Source of the DNA: Pseudomonas violetae
GTDB lineage: Bacteria > Pseudomonadota > Gammaproteobacteria > Pseudomonadales > Pseudomonadaceae
DNA: 64,000 bases
Direction: 5' to 3'
NCBI RefSeq assembly: GCF_023072615.1
Contig: NZ_JAKNRW010000002.1
Coordinates: forward strand, 62,001 to 126,000
Under the pieces are notes generated by a model. That model was given only the letters and a program-made list of their open reading frames with translations, was not told where the DNA came from and did not search any database. Below are positions 1-8,686 of this stretch, piece after piece; the first letter of the stretch is position 1, and every line of letters starts with the position of its first letter. The position numbers and the translations under genes are program-made.

Positions 1-907
1 CAGGCAGGACGGCCTTAACCACTTTCAGCGGCACAACTTCCAGGCCTTCAGCGGTCTTGATCGGTTGCTCGGAGAGCAGACCGAGGTTTTTCAAGACCGT
101 GAACACATTGATGTAGTGTTCGCCGAAGCTCATCCAGAACCGCACATTGGGCACGTCGAGGTTTTTGGACAGCGAGTGCACTTCATCGTGGCCGGTCAGA
201 TACAGATTCTGCGAGCCTACAACCGGCAGGTCGTCGGTACGCTTAACTTCGAACATGGTATTGCTGGTCCACTGGCTGTTCTGCCAGCTCCATACCTGTC
301 CGGTGAACTCACGGAAGTTGATTTCCGGGTCAAAATTGGTGGCGAAGTACTTGCCATGGGAGCCGGCATTGACGTCGAGAATATCGATCGAATCAATGCG
401 GTCAAAATACTTTTGTTTCGCTAGTGCGGCATACGCGTTGACGACACCCGGGTCGAAGCCCACGCCGAGGATGGCCGTGATGTTCTTCCGTTTGCACTCA
501 TCCAGGTGGTTCCACTCGTAGTTGCCGTACCACGGCGGTGTCTCGCAGACCTTGCCCGGCTCTTCGTGGATGGCGGTGTCCAAATAGGCCACGCCGGTAT
601 CGATGCAGGCACGCAGCACCGACATGTTGAGGAAAGCGGAACCCACGTTGATCACGATCTGCGATTCAGTTTCGCGGATCAGCGCCTTGGTTGCTTCAAC
701 ATCCAGTGCATTGAGCGAAAAGGCGGAGATGTCGGCGGGTACCTTGAGGCTACCCTTGGCCTTGACGCTGTCGATGATGGCCTGGCACTTGGAGATGCTG
801 CGCGACGCGATAGCAATACGACCGAGTTCGTCGTTGTGCTGCGCGCACTTGTGGGCCACCACCTTAGCGACACCTCCTGCACCAATGATAAGAACGTTCT
901 TTTTCAA
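1..907 (-). CDS. carboxy(nor)spermidine dehydrogenase / saccharopine dehydrogenase-like (3' end outside window)
   Basis: The frame opens with a Rossmann dinucleotide-binding motif (VLIIGAGGVAKVVAHK), followed by saccharopine-dehydrogenase-family sequence. About 302 residues are visible; family members are near 400, so the C-terminus lies off the window. The start is a TTG at 907-905 with AGGAG about 10 nt upstream; no ATG serves. The family reductively joins aspartate semialdehyde to a diamine, giving carboxyspermidine or carboxynorspermidine. The partner decarboxylase NspC lies 29 nt upstream on the same strand, which favours this role over lysine metabolism. Putrescine or diaminopropane as substrate cannot be told from the sequence. 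Confidence 0.85.
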   Translation of the reverse strand, partial: MKKNVLIIGAGGVAKVVAHKCAQHNDELGRIAIASRSISKCQAIIDSVKAKGSLKVPADISAFSLNALDVEATKALIRETESQIVINVGSAFLNMSVLRACIDTGVAYLDTAIHEEPGKVCETPPWYGNYEWNHLDECKRKNITAILGVGFDPGVVNAYAALAKQKYFDRIDSIDILDVNAGSHGKYFATNFDPEINFREFTGQVWSWQNSQWTSNTMFEVKRTDDLPVVGSQNLYLTGHDEVHSLSKNLDVPNVRFWMSFGEHYINVFTVLKNLGLLSEQPIKTAEGLEVVPLKVVKAVLP

Positions 908-936
908 TTGCTTTCTCTCTCCTTTATTTGTCCGTT

Positions 937-2034
937 TTACGAAAGGCTGGACAGGTAGTCTTCATAACCAAATTCGCGAACCACTTCGACTGTACCGTCG
1001 AGCTGCTTAACCACGATGGACGGCATTTTCAGGCCGTTGAACCAATTCTTCTTAACCATTGTGTAACCCGCGGCGTCGATGAACGACAGTCGATCGCCGA
1101 TGGCCAGCGGACGGTCAAATGGGTACTCGCCGAAGATGTCACCAGCCAGGCACGACTTGCCGCACACCATGTAGGTGTGATCACCCTCGCTCGGCGCCAG
1201 CTTGGCGTTGAGGCGATAAATCAGCAGGTCAAGCAGATGGGCTTCGATGGAGCTGTCCACCACCGCCAGGTGCTTGCCGTTATAGAGGGTGTCGAGCACC
1301 GTCACTTCCAGCGAGGCGCTGTTGGTAATCGCGGCTTCGCCCGGCTCCAGGTAGACCTGCACACCGTACTTTTGCGAGAACACCTTGAGCCGCGCGCAGA
1401 ACGCGTCCAGCGCATAGCCTTCACCGGTGAAGTGAATGCCGCCGCCCAGGCTGACCCAGTTGACCTTGTGCAGCAGTTCACCGAAGCGCTCTTCGATGGT
1501 GCAGAGCATTTGGTCGAACAGGCCGAAGTCGCCGTTCTCGCAGTTGTTGTGGAACATGAAACCGGAGATCTGGTCGATTACGCCTTCGATCTTTACCGGG
1601 TCCCACTCGCCAAGACGGCTGAACGGGCGCGCCGGGTCGGCCAGCAGATAATCAGAGCTGCTGACTTGCGGGTTGACCCGCAGGCCGCGAATTTTACCTT
1701 CTGAACGCTTGGCAAAGCGTTGCAGTTGGCTGATGGAGTTGAAGATGATCTTGTCGCAGTTTTCGAGCATCTCCTCGATCTCGTCGTCGGCCCAGGCCAC
1801 GCTGTAGGCATGGGCCTCACCTTCGAATTTCTGTCGACCGAGCTTGAGCTCATAAAGCGACGACGACGTGGTGCCATCCATGTATTGCTGCATCAAGTCG
1901 AACACCGACCAGGTAGCGAAGCACTTGAGCGCCAGCAGGGCCTTGGCCCCGGACTGTTCGCGCACATAGGCAATCTTCTGCATGTTCGTCAGCAGCTTCT
2001 GTTTGTCGATGAGGTAGTACGGCGTTTTGATCAT
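937..2034 (-). CDS. nspC: carboxynorspermidine/carboxyspermidine decarboxylase
   Basis: A PLP enzyme of the alanine-racemase fold, about 365 aa, close to the NspC family length. The start YYLIDKQKLL and the segment ALLALKCFATW (PLP lysine) are typical, as are the later SLGGGIHFTGEG and EPGEA segments. I chose the ATG at 2034 (MIKTPYYL) because GGAGG lies 8 nt upstream; the longer frame starts with TTG at 2061 and lacks support. It decarboxylates the product of the downstream dehydrogenase to (nor)spermidine in the cytoplasm. The two genes form a compact leftward operon. Confidence 0.88.
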   Translation of the reverse strand: MIKTPYYLIDKQKLLTNMQKIAYVREQSGAKALLALKCFATWSVFDLMQQYMDGTTSSSLYELKLGRQKFEGEAHAYSVAWADDEIEEMLENCDKIIFNSISQLQRFAKRSEGKIRGLRVNPQVSSSDYLLADPARPFSRLGEWDPVKIEGVIDQISGFMFHNNCENGDFGLFDQMLCTIEERFGELLHKVNWVSLGGGIHFTGEGYALDAFCARLKVFSQKYGVQVYLEPGEAAITNSASLEVTVLDTLYNGKHLAVVDSSIEAHLLDLLIYRLNAKLAPSEGDHTYMVCGKSCLAGDIFGEYPFDRPLAIGDRLSFIDAAGYTMVKKNWFNGLKMPSIVVKQLDGTVEVVREFGYEDYLSSLS

Positions 2035-2560
2035 TTCGAGGCCTCCAGCAAGGCCAGCCAAAAAAGGATCCGCATTGTGCCCAAGATGACTACATATCGA
2101 AAGAGCAGAAGTTAAAGTTCACAGAGTCAATATACCCAACTGACGCGAGCGCCCAGAGCGTCACTCACTACACCGCGTCACACACGTATATGAAAGCGAA
2201 TGCAAGCGAGGGTATTCAGCTGTAGACAAAAAACGAGACCGCTCATGGGATCACCGTTGTTTTTAACAGTCTGTACCTGATCCGTCGTTTTTCCAGCAGC
2301 TTCCATCTGATAATTCACCGTGCGTCCAAATTACCAGGTGACCCCAGTCATAGATGGGAAGGGAACGGGGCCGCTCCATGAGCACGTATCTCGGCCTAGG
2401 CCCTGAAGGCCAAGAATGAGAGTTTTCGGGTCGTCCTAAGCATCGACGCAAATTGGGAGAAGCCATGGATAGGCTTGATGGAGCGATCTGCTCGCCTGTT
2501 GGTGCATTCTCGAAACCCGATTGCGACAGCCAGCAGCGCTTTCATTTTGCGAAAGGCGAA
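2035..2560. other. non-coding stretch upstream of nspC
   Basis: No convincing gene. It should hold the leftward nspC promoter and, at its right edge, lead into the chemoreceptor operator. A 67-codon minus-strand open frame (2263-2466) resembles nothing I recognise and could be a decayed gene end. Confidence 0.4.
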
Positions 2561-2594
2561 AAACCTATACAGAGTCAAATTCTTGTATAGGTTT
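2561..2594 (+). promoter_or_regulatory. light-type operator A (perfect inverted repeat)
   Basis: Left arm AAACCTATACA (2561-2571), 12-nt spacer, right arm TGTATAGGTTT (2584-2594); the 11-bp arms are perfect inverted copies. It lies 177 nt upstream of the chemoreceptor start at 2772. The TATACA/TGTATA half-sites with a 12-nt gap resemble operators of LitR/CarH-type MerR photoreceptors; regulator identity is inference. Related sites occur at 4674, 20594, 21326 and 24719. Confidence 0.75.
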
Positions 2595-2771
2595 TATGCA
2601 ATGTATGTCACTCTGCCATCAGTCAGCTATCACCAGTTGCTCACGCTCGTCCCTCGCCAGGCTGTCGTCACTTTCAAATGGGCGGTAGAGGCGCACAAGC
2701 AGCCCTTGACATGGATAGCAAATGGAACCATCAAGTCCTGCCCGTACAGGGTCTAGCTAAGAGTTCAGTCT

Positions 2772-4412
2772 ATGAAAAACGCAATCTCCCTAGCCTCGCG
2801 CATAGGCCTTGGCTTCGCCGTAATTGTGTCGTTGCTCATACTAATCACCGCCGTGGGTATTCAACGTGTGGGATTTATCGACTCCACCCTAGAACACGTA
2901 AGCGAAAATGCGGCGAAGATTCAACGCTACGCTATCAACTTTCGCGGAAGCGTGCACAACCGGGCCATTGCTATTCGGGACGCAGTGTTGGTGGAGAGTG
3001 ATCAAGACTTAGCCGTCCACCTCAGTGAAGTTATCAATCTAGAACAGGCCTACTCCGACTCAGCTATACCCATGGATCGGCTATTCGCAATTGCGGGAGT
3101 AACATCGCAGGAGCAACAACTGTTAGGGGCGATTAAAGACATTGAAAAGCAAACGCTAGCTTCTACTAAATCGGTAATTAGCCTGCGTCGCGCCGGCGAT
3201 ATTTCTGGTGCACAGGCTTTGCTGCTACGCCAAACCTCCGGTGAATACAGCGAGTGGTTGAAACGCGTGAATGCACTGATTGACTATGAAGAAGCCTCGA
3301 TCAAAAGCCAACTCAGTGGGGTACAAACCACCGCTAGTGAGTTTCGAGGACTGATGCTCATGGCCACCGGGATAGCGCTGCTACTGAGCATCATTTTGGC
3401 GATCTCTATTATTCGCTTCGTCAAGTCAACGCTGGGTGCTGAGCCGACTCAGGTGGCGCAGGCTATCCAACGGTTGGCCGCAGGCGATTTGCAACAAATG
3501 ATTGTTACCGATTATCCGAACAGTGTGATGGGTGTACTGAAAACTGCCCTCAGCCGTTTGGCTGATACCATTAGTGAAGTACGCATTGCGGCCCAAGAGG
3601 TCAACAATTCATCTAGGCAACTGTTGACCACATCGTCCGCCAATAACAATCAGATCAGCCTGCAGACCCACGAAGCCGAACAGGTGGCAACTGCAATTAC
3701 GCAAATGGCGGCAACGGTCACTGAAGTGTCAGGCTATGCATCTCAAGCAGCGGACGCGACGCGCCTAGCCGATGCAGAAGTTGTGAGCGGTAATCGCGTC
3801 GTTGCGGACACCACTGTCGCTATCGAACAATTAGCGAACACACTGGTTGAAACGACCAACACCGTAGAACAAGTGTCGAAGCGTAGTGAAGAGATTGAAA
3901 TAGTGATCGAGGTAATCAATTCAATTGCCACGCAAACTAACCTGTTGGCGCTGAACGCTGCCATCGAAGCGGCCCGAGCAGGTGAGCATGGCCGAGGGTT
4001 TGCAGTTGTGGCCGATGAAGTGCGCTCTCTAGCTAACCGAACTCAGGAGTCGACGCGGGAAATTCGCGAAATGATAGGCACCCTGCAGAGCGGCACTGAA
4101 ACTGCTGCACAAACCATGCGTAATAGTTGCGAACTGGTAAGCCACACCGTTGCGCAAACCCGCAACGCCCAGACGGCATTAGCTAAAATTAGCCAGCAAG
4201 TCGGCGCCATAAACCACATGAACGCCCAAATCGCCAGCGCATCTATCCAGCAAAGCGTCGTGGCCGAAGACGTTGCGCAAAATATCACGCGCATCCATAG
4301 CTCAACAGTGCAATCGGCAACGGGCTCTCGTGAAGTTGCAACGGCCAGCCAAGAGTTAGCGCTGCTTGCTGATCGTCTTACCCAGAAGGTCGCATTTTTC
4401 AGCGTGGCTTAG
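2772..4412 (+). CDS. methyl-accepting chemotaxis protein, membrane-bound, 4-helix sensor
   Basis: 546 aa. A transmembrane helix at about 8-30, a mostly helical periplasmic segment at about 31-188 (4HB_MCP-like), a second helix at about 193-216, a HAMP linker, then a cytoplasmic signalling domain. The highly conserved hairpin tip ([20 protein letters not shown]) sits near residue 390. It should form the usual receptor-CheW-CheA array and bias the flagellar motor; the ligand is unknown. The upstream block with operator A is shared with the PAS-PAS receptor at 24947, so both may be induced together, perhaps by light (inference). Codon use appears more AT-rich than in folE or cryB, hinting at a different origin. 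Confidence 0.93.
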   Translation: MKNAISLASRIGLGFAVIVSLLILITAVGIQRVGFIDSTLEHVSENAAKIQRYAINFRGSVHNRAIAIRDAVLVESDQDLAVHLSEVINLEQAYSDSAIPMDRLFAIAGVTSQEQQLLGAIKDIEKQTLASTKSVISLRRAGDISGAQALLLRQTSGEYSEWLKRVNALIDYEEASIKSQLSGVQTTASEFRGLMLMATGIALLLSIILAISIIRFVKSTLGAEPTQVAQAIQRLAAGDLQQMIVTDYPNSVMGVLKTALSRLADTISEVRIAAQEVNNSSRQLLTTSSANNNQISLQTHEAEQVATAITQMAATVTEVSGYASQAADATRLADAEVVSGNRVVADTTVAIEQLANTLVETTNTVEQVSKRSEEIEIVIEVINSIATQTNLLALNAAIEAARAGEHGRGFAVVADEVRSLANRTQESTREIREMIGTLQSGTETAAQTMRNSCELVSHTVAQTRNAQTALAKISQQVGAINHMNAQIASASIQQSVVAEDVAQNITRIHSSTVQSATGSREVATASQELALLADRLTQKVAFFSVA

Positions 4413-4512
4413 GCGAGCCCGCAGGCTCAGTAATACACGAACGGTTCTACAAAGCTCGTGTACGGAGCGAGTATCGAGGCCAGCGAGGTGGTCATCAAAG
4501 GCTCGCGCCACT

Positions 4513-4551
4513 ATCTAGATGATTCCTTGGCGCTGGCTAGATCATGTAGAT
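4513..4551. repeat. imperfect inverted repeat between receptor and DCC gene
   Basis: Arms ATCTAGATGAT (4513-4523) and ATCATGTAGAT (4541-4551) pair at 10 of 11 positions across a 17-nt spacer. No T-run follows, so it is not a typical terminator. The surrounding 4413-4639 stretch holds no gene I recognise. Confidence 0.4.
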
Positions 4552-4639
4552 ACCCAGCGATAAGCGAGTCCAAGAATACAGGCAAACCATCCCTGGATTG
4601 CGCGTAACGGCCAATCTCGCGGCAAAAGAATAGAACCCA

Positions 4640-4668
4640 TTGTCAGTCCTTTTCTTTCAGCATATCGT
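4640..4668 (+). promoter_or_regulatory. predicted promoter of the DCC gene
   Basis: TTGTCA (4640-4645), 17-nt spacer, TATCGT (4663-4668). The same arrangement, including a pyrimidine-rich spacer ending TTTCAGC, recurs before folE at 20561. In both places the AAACCTATACA operator arm begins 4-5 nt after the -10, over the expected transcription start, a good place for a repressor. Confidence 0.55.
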
Positions 4669-4673
4669 GTGAA

Positions 4674-4684
4674 AAACCTATACA
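4674..4684 (+). promoter_or_regulatory. light-type operator B (left half-site)
   Basis: AAACCTATACA, identical to the left arms of the sites at 2561 and 20594. The right half is not recognisable; the ATG of the DCC gene begins exactly 12 nt after this arm. Confidence 0.55.
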
Positions 4685-4696
4685 AGGTCGCTATAA

Positions 4697-5161
4697 ATGC
4701 ACAATAAAAATGTTTGGCCACTGACGCTGTACTTTGACGGTCAATGTCCGCTGTGTGCGCGCGAAATCAAGATCCTGCATCGACACGCCGCAGAGAGTCG
4801 ACTGCTATTTATTGACATCAGCAGCGGTGCGTTCGATGCCAAGGCACTCGGGTTCTCGTTCGAGCAAATGCAGTCCTCGCTGCACGCCCGTTTCGCCGAT
4901 GGCCGCTGGGTAACCGGTCTGGACGCCACCCTGTGGAGTTGGCGAGCCGCCGGTTTGGGTTTTTGGGCAGCGCCACTGACATGGCGTGCCACCCGACCGC
5001 TGCTTGCTTTAGGTTATAGCCTCTTCTGCCGCTTACGCCCCCATTTGGCGTGGCTTCCTCACCCTGATGGCCGCCGTCGCTGTGTCGATGACCGTTGCGG
5101 GGTGCCGGAGTCAAAACCCGCATCAGACGAGCGGGCCATTTTGAAAACAAAGCAGACCTAG
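4697..5161 (+). CDS. DCC family (DUF393) thiol-disulfide oxidoreductase-like protein
   Basis: 154 aa. The N-terminal signature YFDGQCPLCAREI contains the CxxC and the DCC-family pattern; a middle aromatic segment (about 75-110) is typical of the family. Biochemistry is poorly known; a thiol redox role is suggested by the CxxC. DUF393 genes commonly sit beside bacterial photolyase/cryptochrome clusters, and here it has the same promoter/operator design as folE. The first ATG lies only about 22 nt from the expected transcription start and no good Shine-Dalgarno sequence is visible. It precedes the collapsed operon copy at 5307 and may be the intact first gene of that duplicated block. Confidence 0.85.
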   Translation: MHNKNVWPLTLYFDGQCPLCAREIKILHRHAAESRLLFIDISSGAFDAKALGFSFEQMQSSLHARFADGRWVTGLDATLWSWRAAGLGFWAAPLTWRATRPLLALGYSLFCRLRPHLAWLPHPDGRRRCVDDRCGVPESKPASDERAILKTKQT

Positions 5162-5306
5162 AAAACTTCGCTTTGCCATTGGGCCGACGAAGAACCTGAG
5201 CCACAGATAATCTGGCGACCCCCTTGTTATCTGGTGCGCAGCAGGCACTCCCCTACTGCTAAGGATTGCCGGCACATTTGGTGCAGCATAGCTGCCAGGA
5301 ATCAAA

Positions 5307-5647
5307 ATGATTCCATCACTAGCCGAGCACTACCGTCAAATTCTCGTAGGCGTAATCGAGAACCCTGAACGTGAAGGACTGCTGGACACGCCCAGGCCCG
5401 CAGCCAAAGCGATGCAGTACCTGTGCAATGGGTTGGCAGCATCGGCGATAACCGTTTGGGCGGCTGGTATGCCTGTCGCGCCTCCAATGCCGCGCTCAAC
5501 ATGTTGATTAAAACGGCGGCGATCGAACTGGCGCGAACCCGCCCGCAAACCCGCTTGCTGAGTCTTCATCCCGACGCGTTGTGCGGCTCACGCCAGGGGG
5601 CCATCGAGTCGTTGCGCCTACCTTTCTCGCTGGCTGCGCCTTGGTGA
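5307..5647 (+). pseudogene. collapsed copy of the folE-DUF3833-SDR-DUF6482 operon
   Basis: Three pieces line up with the intact operon at 20728-22978. Bases 5307 to about 5431 encode the first ~42 residues of FolE ([18 protein letters not shown]; intact [18 protein letters not shown]). About 5432 to 5575 encode an internal SDR piece (GSIGDNRLGGWYACRASNAA). About 5575 to 5647 encode the last ~20 residues of the DUF6482-like protein (LRLPFSLAAPW; intact LRIPFSLTTPL), ending at the equivalent stop. DUF3833 and most of SDR are gone. The SDR and DUF6482 pieces are fused in frame (5423-5647) but out of frame with the FolE piece. No catalytic segment of FolE remains. Two deletions in an ancestral duplicate explain it. 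Confidence 0.9.
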
Positions 5648-5735
5648 GTCGCAGGGATGCTGTCGAATGATCTCGAAAGCGCTCAGAAGCCTCAAGTTGC
5701 CCTAGAATGATGTGACATTCACTGGGGCTCTGAAA

Positions 5736-6176
5736 ATGATCAATGCAGAATTGCTGCAACTGGTGGTTGAAGCATCCAACGATGGAATCGTGGTAGCAGA
5801 GCAGGAAGGCGACGAGAACATACTGATCTACGCCAACCCCGCTTTCCAGCGCCTGACGGGCTACAGTATTGACGACATCCTTTACCAGGACTGTCGTTTT
5901 CTGCAGGGTGATGACCGCGACCAAACCGGCTTGTCAGCTATTCGCGAGGCGATAAAGAACCTTCACCCCTGCAGACAAATCATTCGTAACTATCGCAAGG
6001 ATGGCAGTGCGTTCTGGAACGAACTGTCGATTAGCCCTGTGTTCAACGACGCAGATCAACTCACCTACTTCATCGGTATCCAGAAGGACGTCAGCGTCGA
6101 GGTTGAGGCTAGCGAGCGAGTGCGCGAACTAGAAGCTGAAGTTGCACTGTTGAAGAACCAACTGGATCAATTGTAA
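5736..6176 (+). CDS. short LOV (blue-light) photoreceptor
   Basis: 146 aa, a stand-alone PAS/LOV core with short helical ends (VRELEAEVALLKNQLDQL at the C-terminus), and no effector domain. The flavin-adduct motif reads YQDCRFLQGDDRDQ, putting the reactive cysteine at residue 53; the RNYRKDGSAFWNELSISP and YFIGIQKDV segments are classic LOV. It closely resembles the P. putida short LOV proteins PpSB1/PpSB2, which also have Asp before the Cys. I start at ATG 5736 (MINAELLQ), matching that family, not 8 codons earlier. It should bind FMN and form a cysteinyl adduct in blue light; its output partner is unknown. It lies next to the collapsed light operon. Confidence 0.93.
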   Translation: MINAELLQLVVEASNDGIVVAEQEGDENILIYANPAFQRLTGYSIDDILYQDCRFLQGDDRDQTGLSAIREAIKNLHPCRQIIRNYRKDGSAFWNELSISPVFNDADQLTYFIGIQKDVSVEVEASERVRELEAEVALLKNQLDQL

Positions 6177-6369
6177 CGCTAAGCCTAAGAACACTCAGAG
6201 AAAGAAAAACTTTGAACATAACCTCCCTGTCAACACCCGAGAGGTCTAACAGATGCTTAGGGGATGTCGCGCTTGGCGCACGCGTAATGAAGGGAGGCGG
6301 CACCCAGTCATTGAATGAGATCTATCACGACCTCATGCCCTTGGCGATTTATGGCTGGGTACTCACTCT

Positions 6370-7026
6370 CTTGAATGACTGTGACACCCTGGGCGATTGC
6401 GAGGATTGCAGGCCGCCTGAACGATCGTGCCAGCTCTCTTGAAATTTGGCAGCGTTTTAGCACTGATCCAGTGGAGTTTTTCAGTGGGTTGGAGAACGAT
6501 CAGCCGCGAGTTGCGTCGCAATCGATCCCTAAATGGGGGGATACGTTGCCCACGTCGCACTGGCTCACACTCGTGAGCGCGGTAAAGTTTTCCGCTCTGC
6601 CAGAAAGTTGATTCTGGGCAACGAACGCTTCGAACTGGTGCTTCATTTGCTCCGAGAGCGCGGCGGTCGAAGGGTTCAGCACGGCGCTCAACGGCATGCC
6701 GCTGGCCGTTCGTAAAAGCATGACGTATGACCAGGGCAAGGAAATGACCAGGCACGGCGAGCTCACTCAGAAGACGGGTATCGCGGTTTACTTTTCTGAC
6801 CCGTAAAGCCCATGGCAACGGGGAACCCACGAGAACACCAACGGCGTTGTCCGCGAGCTTTTTGCCCAAATGAACCGACCTGTCCAAGTACACCCAAGAG
6901 GAGTTGGACACGGTTGCTTATTTGCTGAACATCCGACCGCGCAAACGATTTAACTGGCAGTGTCCAATCGAGGTATTTACTCAGCTGATGGGCTTGCAAC
7001 ATGAGGCTTGTGCTTCAATTCAATAA
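6370..7026 (+). mobile_element. decayed IS30-family transposase
   Basis: An N-terminal HTH piece RTISRELRRNRS (6493-6528) is followed in shifted frames by GGYVAHVALAHTRERG. The C-terminal catalytic part is split. One piece is MTYDQGKEMTRHGELTQKTG running into a stop at 6804-6806 (DP*SPWQRGTHENTNG). The other is TQEELDTVAYLLNIRPRK, ending at TAA 7024-7026. The order and motifs match IS30 transposases, but the middle is deleted and frames are broken, so it is inactive. Terminal inverted repeats were not found. Confidence 0.8.
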
Positions 7027-7053
7027 CCGTGTTGCACTCAGCTCCTGCAACCG

Positions 7054-7065
7054 CCCCCCCCCCCC
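7054..7065 (+). repeat. homopolymer run of 12 C
   Basis: Twelve consecutive C between the transposase remnant and the end of the DUF3422 gene. It is outside any gene, so phase variation of a protein is not implied. Confidence 0.8.
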
Positions 7066-7156
7066 GCAAGCAGTCCTTCAGCGACTTCAATAATGTGTGC
7101 GCTGCCAGTTTTTATCAGCACGCGCCCTAGTAAATAAAATCAGTCAGATCACCGCC

Positions 7157-8386
7157 TTAATGCTCTTTCACTTTCTTGATACGGAGCACGATCAACGCAA
7201 GAATGCTGAGCGCGAGCGGCGCCATTACCAGCATGGCCTCTCTCGGGGCCACCCCAACGCCAAGCAGGTGCAGCCCTGAGTAACCCAGCTTGAGCAAACT
7301 GAGCAGGTAGTAGGTAATGGCAATAATCGACAGCCCCTCCACTGCGCGCTGGATCTTGATCTGAGCATCGGCGCGAGCATTCAGACTTTTCAGGATTTCC
7401 GAGTTCTGTTCCTCCATTTCTACCTGCACTCGTGCTTGTAACAAATCGCCCAGGTTGGCCACGCTTTCAGCCAGATGCTCCAGACGCTGTTCGGTGGCGG
7501 TGCAGTACCTGACGCTAGGTTTGAAGCGGCGCTCAATAAATACACCCAGGCGTTGGCAATCACCAACGTGACTTTCTCGCAGCTCACCCAAACGTTCGAA
7601 CACCAATTGCGCATAGGCGTGTGTGGCACTGAAGCGGTGCCTGGTCTTTGCAGAGCTGCTTACCACTTGGGCAGAAAGGTTGGAAATATCCGCAAGCAGG
7701 GCTTTCGCATTACTGCCGTCGGGATCAGCGTTCCGTTCGGAAAGGGTTACCAAGGTCTTGTCAAAAACATCGAGCTGCACGCTCAAGTCTTTGGCCATGG
7801 TCAACGATAACGAGGCCATCATCCTATAGGTCTCGATTTCCAGCAGGCGGCGTATCATCCGGCCCTGACGGAAGGCATTGAGGCGTCGGTTGACGAACAA
7901 AAAGTGGTTGTTGCCATCTTCGCTCAAGCGGAAATCACTCCAGACCATTGCATCGCCACCACCCACGCATGAGCCGCTCGGATCCTTGAAGCCGTAACGG
8001 GACAGATCCAGGTCGGCTTCACCACGCACGACAATCTGCACCGAGTTGATCAGAACTGACAAATGCCCTTCAACCTTTGACGCCAGCACCTCGGGCAGCG
8101 ATGTCCAAGAAAAGTCGTCACAGGGTGAGGCGACCACCAGTGTCAGGGTGAAAAACTCCGCATGGCGCTCCCATTTCAGAGCATGACCACCGAGTTGTGT
8201 AATGCCCTGAGCGGCATTGAGGTCGAGAGAACCAACGCAGCATTGTTCAAGGAATGCATTGCACGCCTCATCGCTGCCAAGGAAGGCCAAATGAAACACA
8301 TGGGCCGGCTCATCGAAATACAATGACGGGCGCGCGTGTAGCTCATTGTGCAGGCTTTGTCGTAACGGGTGCATGCGGTGGGCCAT
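7157..8386 (-). CDS. DUF3422 family membrane-anchored protein
   Basis: About 409 aa. The N-terminal HPLRQSLHNELHARP and AHVFHLAFLGS are the DUF3422 hallmark. The C-terminus carries two likely membrane helices (IIAITYYLLSLLKLGYSGL and a final MLVMAPLALSILALIVL segment). Function is unknown. The longest open frame extends to 8500, but homologous sequence begins at MHPLRQ; I choose ATG 8386 (MAHRMHPL) with a weak GAAG upstream, and ATG 8374 is equally possible. It ends close to the IS30 remnant and has no operon partner. Confidence 0.85.
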   Translation of the reverse strand: MAHRMHPLRQSLHNELHARPSLYFDEPAHVFHLAFLGSDEACNAFLEQCCVGSLDLNAAQGITQLGGHALKWERHAEFFTLTLVVASPCDDFSWTSLPEVLASKVEGHLSVLINSVQIVVRGEADLDLSRYGFKDPSGSCVGGGDAMVWSDFRLSEDGNNHFLFVNRRLNAFRQGRMIRRLLEIETYRMMASLSLTMAKDLSVQLDVFDKTLVTLSERNADPDGSNAKALLADISNLSAQVVSSSAKTRHRFSATHAYAQLVFERLGELRESHVGDCQRLGVFIERRFKPSVRYCTATEQRLEHLAESVANLGDLLQARVQVEMEEQNSEILKSLNARADAQIKIQRAVEGLSIIAITYYLLSLLKLGYSGLHLLGVGVAPREAMLVMAPLALSILALIVLRIKKVKEH

Positions 8387-8686
8387 CTTCGAATTGTTTT
8401 TGCGGCTGCGATGAATGCCCACCCGTGCCAGGTGCCAAGTCTTTCGGTGCATCATCGATTGCTGTTGTTGGTGGGACAGCTTGGCAAGCTCATGAGTCAC
8501 TGCCAGATGACGAGCGTCAGGCAGTCACAGAGTGGGCTTCCCTTAGGCGAGCCCCCTCTGGAGTCGAACGAGCGAGACTCGAATGAGTTATCGGGTTACC
8601 TTCGGTAGTATCGAAGCCCTGCCGTCCCTGGCAGGCACCTCTCATGCAAATTCTGCTGCCAGTTCTGTTCACTAGCACCCGTTCGG

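Noticed and set aside
928..1704. 258-codon plus-strand open frame inside nspC
   Set aside because: Antisense shadow of a clear PLP decarboxylase gene; GC-rich codon bias creates such frames.
2263..2466. 67-codon minus-strand open frame upstream of the chemoreceptor
   Set aside because: No ribosome site, no recognisable motif and no operon context; not enough to call a gene.
7054..7065. Poly-C run as a phase-variation switch
   Set aside because: It lies outside coding and obvious promoter sequence, so no gene would be switched.
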